Shown here piece by piece: positions 22,089-34,781 of a stretch of 64,000 nt of DNA. The stretch comes from Astropecten irregularis. Its lineage: Eukaryota > Echinodermata > Asteroidea > Paxillosida > Astropectinidae. Location: the NCBI GenBank assembly GCA_963971285.1, contig OZ020252.1, positions 13,925,662 through 13,989,661 of the forward strand, read 5' to 3'. Position numbers and translations under genes: made by a program. Each line of letters begins with the position of its first letter. Position 1 is the stretch's first letter. The notes beneath the pieces were generated by a model. The model was not told the origin of the DNA. It worked only from the letters and a program-made list of their open reading frames with translations, and ran no database searches.

Positions 22089-25000
22089 TTACTTGTATCT
22101 CATTAAGCCTGGAGAGGAGACTACGGTCATGACATCACGGCGGGCCCTCGGAAAGGTGTCCATAGGCTGGGTGCAGCCTAACTTGCAGAGGGATGAATAG
22201 TCATAGGAGTCACAGACGAACACATTGCAGTGCACGTATACCTGAAGGAACAAACAAAATGTTGGCTTTTGGTAACAGGGGTCGATTTCACAAAACGCTG
22301 AGATTGACCGAGTTAATAAATCCTAATTGTTCAGCAAAGAGTGATGTCACAATATAAATCACAATGGTTATAATGACGACCCATCTTAAGATTGATTTTA
22401 GTGTTTGATGAAGTTCCTCAGCCCAGGAAAGCTGGGCTTGTCAATTTCAGTCCATGCTGTTTAGCATTTAAAACGTTTAAAAACGTTCAAGTCACCTGGC
22501 AGAGAATTCTTTGTACTAGGCCCAAGAGATGCATAGAGATGCATGTGTGTAGTCTTATTTATACCTTGGATCAATAACTTATATAACCTGTCAGCATTTC
22601 AACCAGTTTAGGATCTATGAACTTGATGTGGGCCCATTTTAATAAATAATAGTGCTTTAAAGGTAATATCATACTTTGGTTTTTATCAAAGAAATACAGA
22701 TTGATAGGCAAAAATATCAAGACAGATACAGTAACGGTCATCTGTGAAAATTTCAGTCCCATACGGTGAGAAAACAGTGAAAAACAGCTACAGTATTTCT
22801 TAAGTCTTTTCTCTTTTTTTTTGGTCGTTGTTTTACTAATTTCTGGATAAATACACCATTTCAGGCAGAAAAATGTTAACGGTATGTTTCTACCACCACC
22901 ATCTTCATACCCTGTAAGTTATACGTAAATCTGTGAAAATTTCTGTTTTGGTTTCTTACCAAAGTATGATAGCCTACTACCTTTAAGTTATGAATTTAAA
23001 ATGGTGTTATTTGTGAAGATTACCGTATCATGGATTCGCCAACCAAGGAAGGCGAAGGCATCAACTGAGAAACGGGTCTTGTGCAGAGCGTTGGAGTCAT
23101 GCATGCGCACATGACTGTCCTCAATACACCTGCATACAAAGAAAGGAGTGGATGAGTATCTGTCAATGCCTGGTAAAAGCTAAAGATGTTGAGATGATGT
23201 ATAGATCTGGACATCTGATGGTTGGAAAAGTTCCAAATTCTGGTCAAGAGAGCACTCGGGTGAATGGATGCAAGATATCTGTTCTCATTCTTACCCATCT
23301 TTGATTAGGTCATGGCGAAGCGAGTCGTATGGGTTCTCTGAGACTGTGGCCCAGCAAGACTGGAAGAAAGTTTCGCAGGCTTGGTTACTGGGACAGGTAG
23401 CTTTACCCTGGAAGTACAGTCTGGAGCCGAAGGAAACATCCACAGTGTCACGAAGAGCACTATTGTAGGCACCATTCTCAAAGAGCTGAAGGGATGTGAC
23501 TGGGAGCTTATCCAGAAAGTCTGCCCTCTCATGGAACTCTTTGTAGTATAGGATGTCAAGGTCAGGGTTGAATGCCAGCGTCTTGATAACCCGGGCAGGA
23601 ATGTTGCAAGTGAACCTGATCTCTTTCTGAGGTACTCGGGTGATTTCAGTCCCAGGAGGTTGGTAGGGATGCTCAGGAATGTAGACAATGTTGCTGTAGG
23701 TAAAGTCTGTGCCGCTACGCTGGTGGGACAAACAAACAAACAAACCACAATAGCAGTTAATACAAGTAATAAACTGCTGCAAACTGCTCTTCAGCCAAAA
23801 TAATGACCTGAAATTTGTAAAATGCTTGGAGTTTGGAGGGCCTGATGCAATTATCAAAGGCTTTTTAGCCTTCGATAAAGATCCTGCTAGGATTGAAATG
23901 TGTCAGGCCCTCCTAACTTCAAACACAATAGAAATTATTCTGCCTGAAATGCTGTACTTATCCAGAAGAAAGTAAAACCAATGACCCAAAACAATTTTGA
24001 TCTTTTAAAGATAAAAAATAAACAGTGAAAAGATTTTAAAAATACTGCGGGCATTTTTCACTGTTTTCTCAAAAAGTGGGCACCGTATTTATGGGCCTGA
24101 AAATGTTCACAGATGACTGTTACTATATATACTCCTTGATATTTTTACCCATGAACATGCATTTCTTTGACAAACCCAAAGTATGATATTATAATGCACT
24201 GGTGACCTCATCTGCTTAGACAATTAATACAGTATCAACTTACAGCAAAGGTTGTGCCACATTGGCCGTAGGAAGTGAAGACAACATAGTGGCTCTCATT
24301 TAAGTTCTGACCGGTGCAGCCTTTGTCTCTTAGGTGCATTATCTCCGGCCCATAACCACCTAGGTCATGTTGGTCTTTGATGAGGTACATCGCCATGGAT
24401 GAGACACCGCAATCAGGCCCTTCCCGATAGGTCTTGTCGGCTGCATGATATAAGTCAGGGGAAATGTTATTTTTCACAAAATGAGCCTAAACAAAAAGCC
24501 TTCAAGCACAGTACAGGATTGGTAACATACTCAAACAGAAATGTTCACAGATTTGCGTATAACTTTCAGGGTATGAAGATAGGTGCTGGTAGAAACATAC
24601 TGTTAAAGATGGTATACCGTAATACATGATTGGTAAAGGCCACAGAACAGTACTTACACTTTGTTAGATCCAATATGTGTATGAAATCTGTGAAAATTTG
24701 AGCTCAATCGGATATGAGTCACAAGAAAATAGCGAAAACCCTACTCAATTTTTCTTATGAAACATAAAGAATGTTTTGATCTCAACCCGAGATCAAAACT
24801 GTTTTCGGGCTTTGTTTGACTAATTTCTGATTAAATACGCCATTTCAGTTGGAAATATTTTAACGGTATGTTTCTGTCAGCACAAACTTCATGTCCAGAA
24901 AGTTATATGTAAATCTGTGAAAATTTCTATTGCGGCATGTTACCAATCCTATATTGTACCTTTAAGGGAAACCAATGGCAGCCACTGTTATGGAATAACA

Positions 25001-28000
25001 TTACTTGCAGAAGATATCATTACAGAACAGCAGAGGCTAGCAGCAGAAACTGGCAGCAGTGCAGAAAGAATAAGCTAACAACTGTGAATAGTTTTCAAAT
25101 GCTTGGAGTTAGGAGGGCCTGACGCGTTTCGATCCTAGCAGGATCTTTCTCAAAGGCTAAATGAGAAAGATCCTGCTAGGATCGAAACACGTCAGGCCCT
25201 CCTAACTCCAAGCATTTGATATATTTCAGGTCATTTTGGCTGATGAGCAGTTTGCTGCAGTTTTTTACTTGTAGTGAATAGTTTTCAACAGAAAAGCATA
25301 TGTTTTGAGGATTACGGGGCTTGGTGATGAAGCTCCATCTTGCCGGTCTGGACTTGACTGAGCAGTCATCATCACTCTGTACGACTCCTGCATCCAAGGA
25401 GATGGTGTACTCAGTCTCAAATTCCAGGAACACTACATCGCCTCCAGGGATTGTGAGGGTGTCGTCATTCACAATCTTAACTTCAGGTCCAGTAGCATCC
25501 ACCTGCCACACCAGGTTACCGTCGACGTCACTGATGGTCACATAGGCAGGGCTGATCACACCTCTCTGGATCTATACATTCAACAATTCATGCAAATGAT
25601 ACGTAAACCTGCATCAACACAACCTTCCTCAAATGTAGCCACAGTGAACATTTTGAGCATTTAACAGGCAAATTCTACCATTGATCACATCAAGTTTTAT
25701 CATCATCTGTATTCTGACACTGAAAAAAGACCCCAACTTAATTTTAAAGGTACGGTACAGGATTGGTATTAACATACCCAAACAGAAATGTTCACAGATT
25801 TACGTTTAACTTTCAGGATATGAAGATGGTGCTGGTAGAAACATCCCGGTACCGTTTTAATATTTCCGCCTGAAATGGTGTATTTATGAAACTGAAAATA
25901 GATTTGATCTCTGGGGTAAGATCAAAACAATTCTTTATGTTTTGTAAGAAAAATTGAGTCAGGTTTTCGCTATTTTTGTGTGACTCAGATGTCCAATTCA
26001 GCCATAGAGCTATATTAAAATTACTAGAGCACTAGCTCTGCGTTCTGGGCGCTGTCATTTTGAATTTATGTGCGTGTCTGTGGAACAAGAACACTTTGAC
26101 TGGAATGCCTTTCGAAGAGTGTACTCTACATGCAACGCGCTAGTACGCGCGAACGGTACCGGTAGCACGTCTTGATGACGCTTGCAATCATTGCGTGACT
26201 GACGTGCAGAGCGTGTGCGCGCACAGCCCTAAATGAAACGCGCATTTACCGAAGGTGCGTCGGATTTCGGGCGTATTTGGCTTCGATAACGCACCTGTAT
26301 AGAACACACGTACAAAAAACGTACACAATTTTTGGCTTTCCATAGGTTTGTGCACAAACATGGATGCGCCCAGCAGGCATCACTTTTTAAACGGAGCTAG
26401 CGCTCTAGTAATTTTAATATAGCTGTATGGATTCAGCTCAAATTTTCACAGGTTTATCATTTCATGCACATGCTGGATCAGACAGAGTGTGATGAGTGCT
26501 GTTCTGTGACCTTTCCAATCATGTATTATACCTTTAAGCTGTCAAACTCGTCCAGGATGTAAAAAAAATACATTGATAGGGGCCGATTTCATAAAGCTCT
26601 GCGACGCGTCGCAAATCGAGACGCGTCGCATCTATGCAGTGAGTCCATAGAGAAAGGATGCGTCTTAACTCTGCGACGCGTCGTAAGTTTTATTAAATCG
26701 GCCCCGATCATATTAGCTGACAGTGTGTGTACACTGTACAACTTGTGTATGGCTACACAAGAATTCATCAGATTAATTGTGCATGAGTTATTCCCAACAG
26801 TTGACGAAACTGCGTTTTACTCAGCAATGTATAGCAGAGGTTTTTGCCAGAATCTGAAAGTACGGTGTCTGAAATTAGTTAACAGATCTCGACCTGTAAT
26901 CTGCTGAGACACCAAATATGCAATGCTCTGGCTAAAACCTTGTCATGTATGCCTATAAGCCTATAATCTACACTGTCTTACCCCACTGGTGAATTTGATG
27001 GCCCACTTCTGAACAATTGCAATGGCTTCTTGGTCTCCCCTTGCAGGGATGGTGGCCACATAGTCCACTCTAGGAGCCTCTGGCATATCTCCTTAAATGT
27101 GGCCACAGAAAATACAATGAAATTTCCGTTGAACTACAACCTTATTTCATTAGTTTACAGTTTCAGGTAAATGGGAGCACTTGAGTTGAAAATTTCATTT
27201 AATATCACTGGTGCATGGTAAAGGGCTACTTTCACTGATTTCAACCGCGTATTCCAAAGCACTCCACATACCTGGGGTCGATTTCACGAAGCCTTACGAT
27301 CGATCGTAACTTGAGTTATGAAGGATAACCCATTGTAGGGGGCCTATCCTACATAACACTGCTATGTGCATCATAAGTCCTACAATTGATAGCAAGTTAC
27401 GATGAGTTTGGTGAAATCAACCCCGGGAAGGATATGCACTTCAAAAACTGGGTACTATAATATCATCTGAATCTGAACTTAGACAATATGCGAGAATTCA
27501 TGACTACAGGTACGCCTATCTTAACCAGATTGTTGCCCTGCTCACTCTAAGAATGTTTATTTGGTTGGTTACCAAAGGATTCAATAGCCCAAAGTTATGC
27601 TAAAGACTGTTTGGTGCCGACCCACCAACAATATTGTCTCCTTACCTTCTCGGACAGCCTTTACAGAGAAACAGGACTGTGTGCTGGCATACCTGCCGGA
27701 AAAGCATATGTCAAAATATGGATTAGCTCATCTTTCAAATTGGTTTTTAAAACACTAAAAGAAGACAGATAAAGATCTGTAAAGTCACCTGAAAATGGTG
27801 TCCAAATATGCTCAACTGTGCAAAGTAAATTAAATTAGCATTAAAGGTATTATCATACTTTGGTTTTTGTCAAAGAAATGCAGATTCATGGCCACAAATA
27901 TCAAGAAAGATACAGTAACAGTCATCTGTGAAATTCCCAGTCCTATACGGTGCCCACTTTTTGAGAAAACAGTGAAATATGCCCACAGTATTTAAACAAT

Positions 28001-31000
28001 CTTTTCACCGTTATTTTTTATCTTTAAAAGATCAAAACTGTTTTTAGTCATTGGTTCTTACTCTTTTCTGGATAAATACAGCATTTTAAGCAGAACAATA
28101 TTAGCGGTATGTTTCTACCATCACCATCTTTACACCCTGTAAGTGATAGGTAAATCTGTGAAGATTTCTGTGTCGGTGTGCTACCAAAGTATGATAGTAC
28201 CTTTAAAACATTGTAGGAACTATGGTTTGAAATCGCTGGCAGGCTTAAACATACTAGACTCACTTTTTGCCTTCGAAGGCCATGGCACATATTGTGTACG
28301 TAGTGAGCACCATCGGGGTGAACCTGAACGTGATTTCATAGTCTGAATCGGTGCCGGGCACCCTCCTTGGATAATCGGTATCATAACCTTGAACGATGAT
28401 GCTGGTGATTCTGAAAATAGGATAGGAGACAAACACGACAGACAGGTACATGAAGATCTTATGTATAAATCCAGTGAATGACAATATGTGTATCTTACAC
28501 AACAGTTGACTTTGAGCCAAGTTGTTTGAAGTCTTGGTGATCGTCTCTTCTTTCACGCAACTCTTGCGAAACCACTCTACTTTCTGGCGAGACTCATGGC
28601 TACGGCAAGAGTTTGGTTCTTGGCTCAGGACCATGAGTCTTGCGAGAAAGTAGAGCGGTTTCGAGTTGCGTGAAGGAAGAGACGATCACCACGACTTTGA
28701 ACGACTTGACTCCAAGTCTAGCACAACAGGCCAAGTTTGTCTAATTCAGGGCTCGAACTTGAACTCGAAACCTGAACTTTTTACACTAGAACTGTGGCAT
28801 TCATGTACATAGGAAAACCATAATTGTATGCAATATTGTGTCAAAAATCATCAATTTAGGAACCATTTTATTTGTGCAAGGAAAACAAAATCACCAGACA
28901 CTTTACTGCACCGACACTGAAAACAACTCGGTCCTTGGTATAGTGGATATTTCGAGCCCTGTAATTGCACTGATTCTGAAAGTTGGTCAAATAATGAAAA
29001 GGCGTCAACTACCAACCAAAGCAAAATTAAATTCACTTTTTTTTCTCCGTACCTGTAACTTGGATCTGTGGCGGTGGCAACCATTCTCATGCTAAACTCT
29101 TGTCCCTGGACGTGTGCAAAGCACTTGCCATTGGGGACATTGAGAATGGGCTGGCGACATTGTCCCTCAAACTCAAAGACCTCCATGAGGAAGTGAACCG
29201 GCGTCTTGCTCATTGGTTGCTTGCTCCCAGGAGCATAGTCTTCCAACATGACCATCATGGCATAGATACCAGGAGTGATTGGATCCCCTTCACCAAACTT
29301 CAAAATGCATCTTTTCTGGAAATTGAAAACAAATATGAATTGAAAAGAAAATAAACATTGCATAAGCCATTGGCAAGATTGGGGAGTGATCTGAATGGGA
29401 CTTGGAGAGCCAGGCAGCTAGACAGACAAATATTCAAAACATGAATTAAACATTGAAATGATTTTTAAATGACTCTTAAAACTTTCTAGAGAATTCCTTA
29501 TAATACTGCGGATTTCTTTGGGTAATTGATTCTATAATTTAGGTGCTGCATTTGGGAATGACCTGATACCTGCACTATTAACCTGTTGCCAATCTTAAAA
29601 ATCTAAGTTGACCTTTGAACTGAATTCTGATTTTGCATCATTTAACTTCAAGGAATGAAAACTCATCATCTTCTATGGGAATTGGGATATCTTCTATGGG
29701 ATATCTTCAATCGGATATCTTCTATCAGACACTATCTTCTTTGGGATATCTTCTATGGGATATCTTCTATTGGATAACTTCTATGGGATATCTTCTATAG
29801 GATATCTTCTATGGGATATCTTCTATGGGCTATCTTCAATCGGATATCTTCAATCGGATAACTTCTATCAGATACTGTATCTTCTATGGGATATCTTCTA
29901 TATGGGATTATCGTCTATTGGAAAGCTTCTATTGGATATATTCTATTGGATATCTTCTTTAGGATATCTTCTATGGGATATCTTCTATAAGATATCTTCT
30001 ACGCAAGCCTCTAAAGAAGGCAATGTTCATACTGCATCTGTCAAAAGAAGGACATACCCTTCTATTATATATACTGGTTGTTATAAACTTAAACAGATTA
30101 AGTTGGTTCAATAACTGTACCGGATCAATGGTAGCCAATGGTTTCCTTCGGGCAGCATCAAAGTGAGGTTTGCCACAAATATCCAAGGTGTTATTATTGC
30201 AATCTTTATTCTCGGGCCTAGTCCATCGGCACTTGACTTTGTCATTATTAGCATCACCGCCTGAAAATGAACAGGAATTATTGAAGACCGAGACTTCATA
30301 AAAGTACATTTTAGTGACTCGTTATATCAAAATGGCCCAAATGGTTGATGGAAATTTTAATTTTGTGTTCCTCAAAGACCAATCATAACTGATGGTGCCT
30401 TAAAAAAGCCATGAAGTTATGATTTAATCATAAAAACATAACCAATATTTCCCAACTGCAGCACAGTCTGCAATGCATCATAATATAAGTGTATTAAAGT
30501 AACTCATAAAAAAAGTAAAGACAACACAAATGCCACATTCCTATACAACATAATGCCAAAATGCCTTCCCGGCGGCTCAATAGACTTTGCATGAATTCTG
30601 AATTGAATTCCTTACACCAACTTGATTCATTGAGTATAAGAAATGACAAGATATCAAAGTGGAATACTGGTAAATAGAAGTAAGGTTTGTGATTCTTACT
30701 AAAGATCCGAATATTGTAAGCACATCCTGACATGATGAGGTAGGTAGGGAAGGCTCTGCTCTGTGGCGGGCTGTTGATGGCGTTATCCCCGTTGTGGTTG
30801 ATGTTGATCGTGGATGCTAGATTCCATCCTCTACCACTCGTGATATCTTGGCCATTGTTAACTATACCGGGAACCCAGCAGCATTCTTTGTACCTATGGG
30901 AAATTTTACAATCTCATAGTAACCACCATAGGTACGGTACAGAATTGGCAGTGACAAAAAAATAAAAGTTGGTCATTTTCCAAGGATAGCTTAGTGTTTT

Positions 31001-33463
31001 ATAAAGCCGATACCAATAGGCCTAAAGTATAAACTAAAACAATTTTTCCATCAACATAAGTCCAAAAATGCATCAGCTGATTTCGATTTTTAATAATCCA
31101 ACGTGAAACATAATACATGTACACAGTACTGGGTGAAAAATGTACGGGGTTTGCAGTACATTATAGTTGGTGTAAGATAGACTATGTGCTAGCAACAGAT
31201 GTGGACATATTTGAAGGGATAGCTGATAATACCTGATATAATTGCAAATGTGGTAATATCACTTTGGTTTTGTCAAAGAAATGCAGATTGATTGGCAAAA
31301 ATATCAAGAAAGATACAGCAACATTCGTCTGTGAAATTCCCAGTCCCATGGTGCCAACTTTTTGAGAAAACAGTGCCAAATCTGTTCACTGTTTTTGGTA
31401 ATTTTTCTGGATAAAAACAACATTTCAGGCATAACAATTGTAACGGTATGTTTCTACCATAACCATCTTTAGACCAAAGTTATTGGTAAATCTGTGAAGA
31501 GTTTTGTTTCGGTATGCTACCAAAGTATGATAGTACCTTTAGCTATGGATCAACTATACCAAAAGTGTCATGCTGTGATCGTATCGTCAATGTTATAACG
31601 CAGTGGCACAAAGGAACCGCTGTCTATTCATTTATGGTGATATATCATAATATCTAATTCTGGAATCAAGACAAGTTACCAAGTACAGAAAATGACCCTG
31701 TCACATCAACAGCGAACTATTATTGCAAGGAAGGGACAGATAATAGCAGACGAATATTTGATATCATATTTACTATTAGTGTATTGATTGAAAGTACTTA
31801 GCACCTATTGGTGAACATACTTACGTTATTTCTGCAGTGTCTTGGTGGGCTGGTAAAGTGTAGGTCAAGTTGTAGTATCCGACAGCCGTGTTTCTCTCCC
31901 GGTCTAAGTGAGCGCAGTAATAGTCCATCCATATCGGGGTAGGATCCCCGACAGAAAACGTGCCACCTGTGCGAAGTTTCTATCAACGGACAAAATTCAG
32001 AAGTAGTAACATTCAAGCATCAATGTATTGAGCCTTTGGTTTTTAAATCGATCCAAATTTGAAACTTGCGTTTCGATCCTATAGCAGGATATTTCTCAAA
32101 GGCTAAACGATGGTCATGCTAGGATCGAAACGCGTCATCAGGCCCTCCTAACTCCAAGCATTTGATATATTTCAGGTTATTTTGGCTGATGAGCAGTTTG
32201 TAGCAGTTGATTATTTGTATTGAAAAAGAAATATTGTTTGCTTTATGTTATTTCCAAACTGCTGGCAAAATTCCCGGGTCACATTGTCAAGGTTATAGCT
32301 TCAATACCGATCCTCCAAACAAAATATTTTCACAATAATAAAGCATGCTGACAATAAAGATAATTATGAGAGGTAGAAAGTTGATACTGTAATTCGGGCG
32401 TTTCGACTTCAATACTTTTTTACCTCATAAGAAGCTTTCTTTATTGCTTGATAATTTCAACACTTTGAAATCATGAAGGAAAAAATGAACAAGAGATCTC
32501 AAACCCACCTCGTGATTATCAATATCATATTGAGTGCATCTTTCATGGGTTGACGATGATTTAGTTAAGTCGAAATTGAACTCGAAATTAACGCTTATCT
32601 GAAAAGGAAACGAATGCAAACAGTAGCTCTTATTATATCGTCTTGATCAAATAGGCAAAACCGTGCAAAGGTTGCTTTGGCAAAAGTTGACGGCTTATGT
32701 ACCGCTATATAGGTTTTCCGGTCATTTTCGGCAAATGAGCGGACAATTTAAACGCTGTGTCATTCCATTTCGCGTGAAACTGCAAGGCAACTCAAAATAG
32801 TCATTCGATTTCACCTCATGTGCAAGCAAAATAATGTTCAGGCGATTAAATAGAATCGCCTTTCAATTTCAAGTTCCATTTGAACAGCAGTCAAATTCGC
32901 AATTACGGCGTTTAGCAGAGTGCGAAATTGAATGGCGATTTTGTATGGCTAAATTGAACGACTATTGAACTTAATTGAATACAATGCTATATAAACACGG
33001 ATGCATCAAAGTGAAATCGAGTGAAGGTTTCAACCGAGGAGGCAAAATTAATCACGCAACACGAATGTGTGAAAGTGAAATTGGCCGCTCATTTGCCGAA
33101 AATGACCGGGAAAACCTGTAGTCATTATTTTGGATCATTATTATTGTGATTGGAGAAATGATGAATGTCCTTACTCCATACCAATCTGTTAATCATTGGA
33201 ATGCCTAGTTCAAATATTTTTGAAAATGACTCTTTATTCGATAATTATCTCCTTTGATTCCTGGAAGATTTGAATTTGAGTAAAAGGAAAAAAGAGAATG
33301 TTCTCACCTCTCGTGGATTGTCCGGATTACGGGCCTCCCAGAAGATGTTTCCTCCTTTGTAGTAACCGAGCTCCTGAGCTGAAGCAGTAGGGATCACGGA
33401 ACCGAGTAGGCATACCACGAAGACCAGACATACCACAGCCACCACGGTCGTACCGCGCAACAT
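22089..33463 (-). CDS. ZP-domain secreted protein, copy B (complete, 14 coding exons, 812 aa)
   Basis: Exons right to left: 33308-33463, 32509-32598, 31825-31979, 30700-30893, 30121-30260, 29053-29315, 28264-28410, 27646-27692, 26982-27091, 25316-25571, 24244-24440, 23295-23719, 23024-23129, 22089-22241. Lengths sum to 2,439 nt, and all phases agree. Exon 10 uses a weaker donor (GTAATC). Residues 1-29 form a signal peptide. Residues 30-519 form the extracellular N-terminal region, ending in a segment with YTISLDAGVV and RWSFIT. A ZP module covers about 525-795: ZP-N in exon 11 (MYLIKDQHDLGGYGPEI, ending QCGTTF) and ZP-C in exons 12-13 (YSNIVYIPEH, FQSCWATVSENPYDSL, DGCIEDSH, RFSVDAFAF). Exon 14 has HCNVFVC and a furin-type RARR at 794-797, as in the consensus cleavage site after ZP domains. 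The frame stops 15 residues later with no membrane segment. A donor-like GTAAAG overlaps the stop, so a further membrane-anchor exon cannot be excluded. Likely role: secreted, polymerising extracellular-matrix protein. Confidence 0.9.
22657..22986. mobile_element. MITE-1 in the last intron of ZP copy B
   Basis: TTAA at 22657-22660 and 22983-22986. The ends read AGGTAATATCATACTTTGG and CCAAAGTATGATAGCCTACT (slightly damaged). Confidence 0.75.
23770..23930. repeat. Foldback hairpin element, copy 3 (both arms long)
   Basis: The left arm begins with GCAAACTGCTCTTCAGCC, the complement of the tail found only on the right in other copies, so the full element is a longer palindrome. It lies in intron 11, about 50 bp from the exon 12 acceptor. 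Confidence 0.7.
23935..24192. mobile_element. MITE-1, right part
   Basis: Matches the shared interior (CTGTTTTCTCAAAAAGTGGG) and the right end (CAAAGTATGATATTATAATG). The left end has been displaced by the adjacent hairpin element. Confidence 0.6.
24495..24965. mobile_element. MITE-2, rearranged copy
   Basis: Two pieces: 24505-24630 resembles the left end (ACAGGATTGGTAACATAC), and 24640-24965 runs to the right end ACCAATCCTATATTGTACC plus TTTAA. It lies in intron 10 of copy B. Confidence 0.6.
25097..25290. repeat. Foldback hairpin element, copy 4 (near-perfect 55 bp arms)
   Basis: Left arm 25097-25151, 11 bp loop 25152-25162, right arm 25163-25217, with one mismatch in 55 pairs. The arm contains GGAGGGCCTGACGCGTTTCG. 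The shared tail TTTGGCTGATGAGCAGTTTG follows. It lies in intron 10, about 100 bp past the exon 10 donor. Confidence 0.85.
25744..26536. mobile_element. MITE-2, TTAA-flanked, interrupted by a nested element
   Basis: TTAA at 25744-25747 and 26533-26536. The ends read AGGTACGGTACAGGATTGG and CCAATCATGTATTATACC. Part of the interior is shared with MITE-1. A 420 bp element is nested within (26006-26425). Confidence 0.75.
26006..26425. mobile_element. Nested inverted-repeat element inside MITE-2 (copy B only)
   Basis: Ends AGCTATATTAAAATTACTAG and CTAGTAATTTTAATATAGCT are perfect complements. The pairing continues inward past AGAGC to about 30 bp. Possible TA target. It is absent at the matching place in copy A (near 168). 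Confidence 0.8.
26579..26705. mobile_element. Short palindromic MITE (copy B only)
   Basis: 127 bp with GGGGCCGATTTCATAAA and TTTTATTAAATCGGCCCC ends and repeated CGACGCGTCG inside. The matching place in copy A (near 310) has no insertion. Confidence 0.75.
27274..27424. repeat. MITE-4 copy in ZP copy B
   Basis: Equivalent of 1086-1235. The ends are better preserved here: GGGGTCGATTTCACGAAGCC and GGTGAAATCAACCCC. Confidence 0.65.
27841..28206. mobile_element. MITE-1 in intron 7 of ZP copy B
   Basis: By eye, base-for-base identical to 1671-2036 and in the same intron position, so inserted before the gene duplicated or homogenised afterwards. Confidence 0.75.
29675..30002. repeat. Tandem GATATCTTCTATGG array, copy B
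   Basis: Same array as 3511-3838 with only a few substitutions and the same unit number, which is unusual for a minisatellite unless the duplication or conversion is very recent. Confidence 0.85.
31253..31540. mobile_element. MITE-1, diverged, in intron 3 of copy B
   Basis: Equivalent of 5089-5375, almost identical to it. Confidence 0.65.
32070..32215. repeat. Foldback hairpin element, copy 5
   Basis: Equivalent of the 5897-6050 copy in intron 2. CTAGGATCGAAACGCGTCAT is less damaged here, with the same TTTGGCTGATGAGCAGTTTG tail. Confidence 0.7.
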
Positions 33464-34781
33464 GGTTCTGCCCAATATGTGGCTCCAAGAAACTGAAAAT
33501 AAAATACTGAAATGTGAAAATCAAGCCTTATGATACATTACCTCAGCTGTTGCACACCAGAACACTATTGGTATTTTTTTAATCAAATGGAACACGCAGT
33601 ATGAACATTTTGATGGACGAGCATTCTAACAAGGTATTGTCATAAAACGGCACCATTGGACGGGGATAAAGCATGTGTTTTTTTCGAAACATAGTCCCCT
33701 GACAATATTGCTTTAAAACAATCTTGTGACTGAAATGTTATTGTGATGCTGAGTGACAAAAAATACTGGACCTTCTGGTAAAGGCTACGTGATGTTTCTT
33801 CAAACGATAGGCACACAGACAGAACGAACAAGGGGAGAAACACCTCAATATATACGTAATGTCTGAGGACAATACAGATGTCTGTCGTTATGCCTCGACA
33901 ATCAAAGCTCATTAACACATCAATCTTTCTCTTAAGAAATTAATTAAGCAAGGATTTAGGATGTTATTACGCCTGAAATCCATATACTCTTGGTCTTGAA
34001 ATCACATTACACACGAGAGAAACAATGATGACTAATTGTGCAATTACTGAAATAGTGTCTAATTATGAGACACCGTAAGGGGGTCCGTGTGGGATGCTTT
34101 CTGCATCATTGAACCATCTGCTCATACAACTTGGCCACGGAAGGTCGGATAGAAACATCATCATTACGCTTCGCGTCACTGATTTCAGACAAATTGTTTC
34201 CGTCTAAAACGGTGGTAAGTAATGTTCCACTTGAATATACTGTAGTAGAATTTCAGGAAACATATAAAACGTGTGAGCTGGGGCATATCTTAGATGTCGA
34301 GTGGAAATAAACTAAAATGCATGCATGGTGGAACCACAGTCAGCTTTACTGCGGACCATGTGCATATTTATTTTATATTACGGACCTGTAAAAAAAAAAA
34401 ACTGGATGCTTATGTTATTGCTACAAACAGTCATGGAGGAGTCCCTTGTGGTTCGGAAACAATTTCCAGAATTACACCGATCCGAGCAAATTAACAGAAA
34501 GGAAAAAAACCACTGATTCTATCCATAGTATAATTATTATAATGGGTAGTATTTTCATTTTACGTTTTCACAGCATATGAGAGTGACCTACCCAGGTATA
34601 GGTTACCAATGTTCCTTGAATGACAGGTAGGCCCTTATCATAACAACTTTTTGCAGCTCATTTAGAGTTATTTAATTTCGGTTCTAATATAGCATAGGCC
34701 TAGTCATCTTTTGATAAAAGGAACCAAACAAGCTGAAAACTGAGACGATTATTTGGTCATGATTTTTAAGTTAAATAAGAC

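Noticed and set aside
23305-23748. 147-codon minus frame overlapping ZP exon 12 in another frame
   Set aside because: A shadow of the ZP-C exon; only the 23295-23719 frame has ZP motifs and consistent splice phases.
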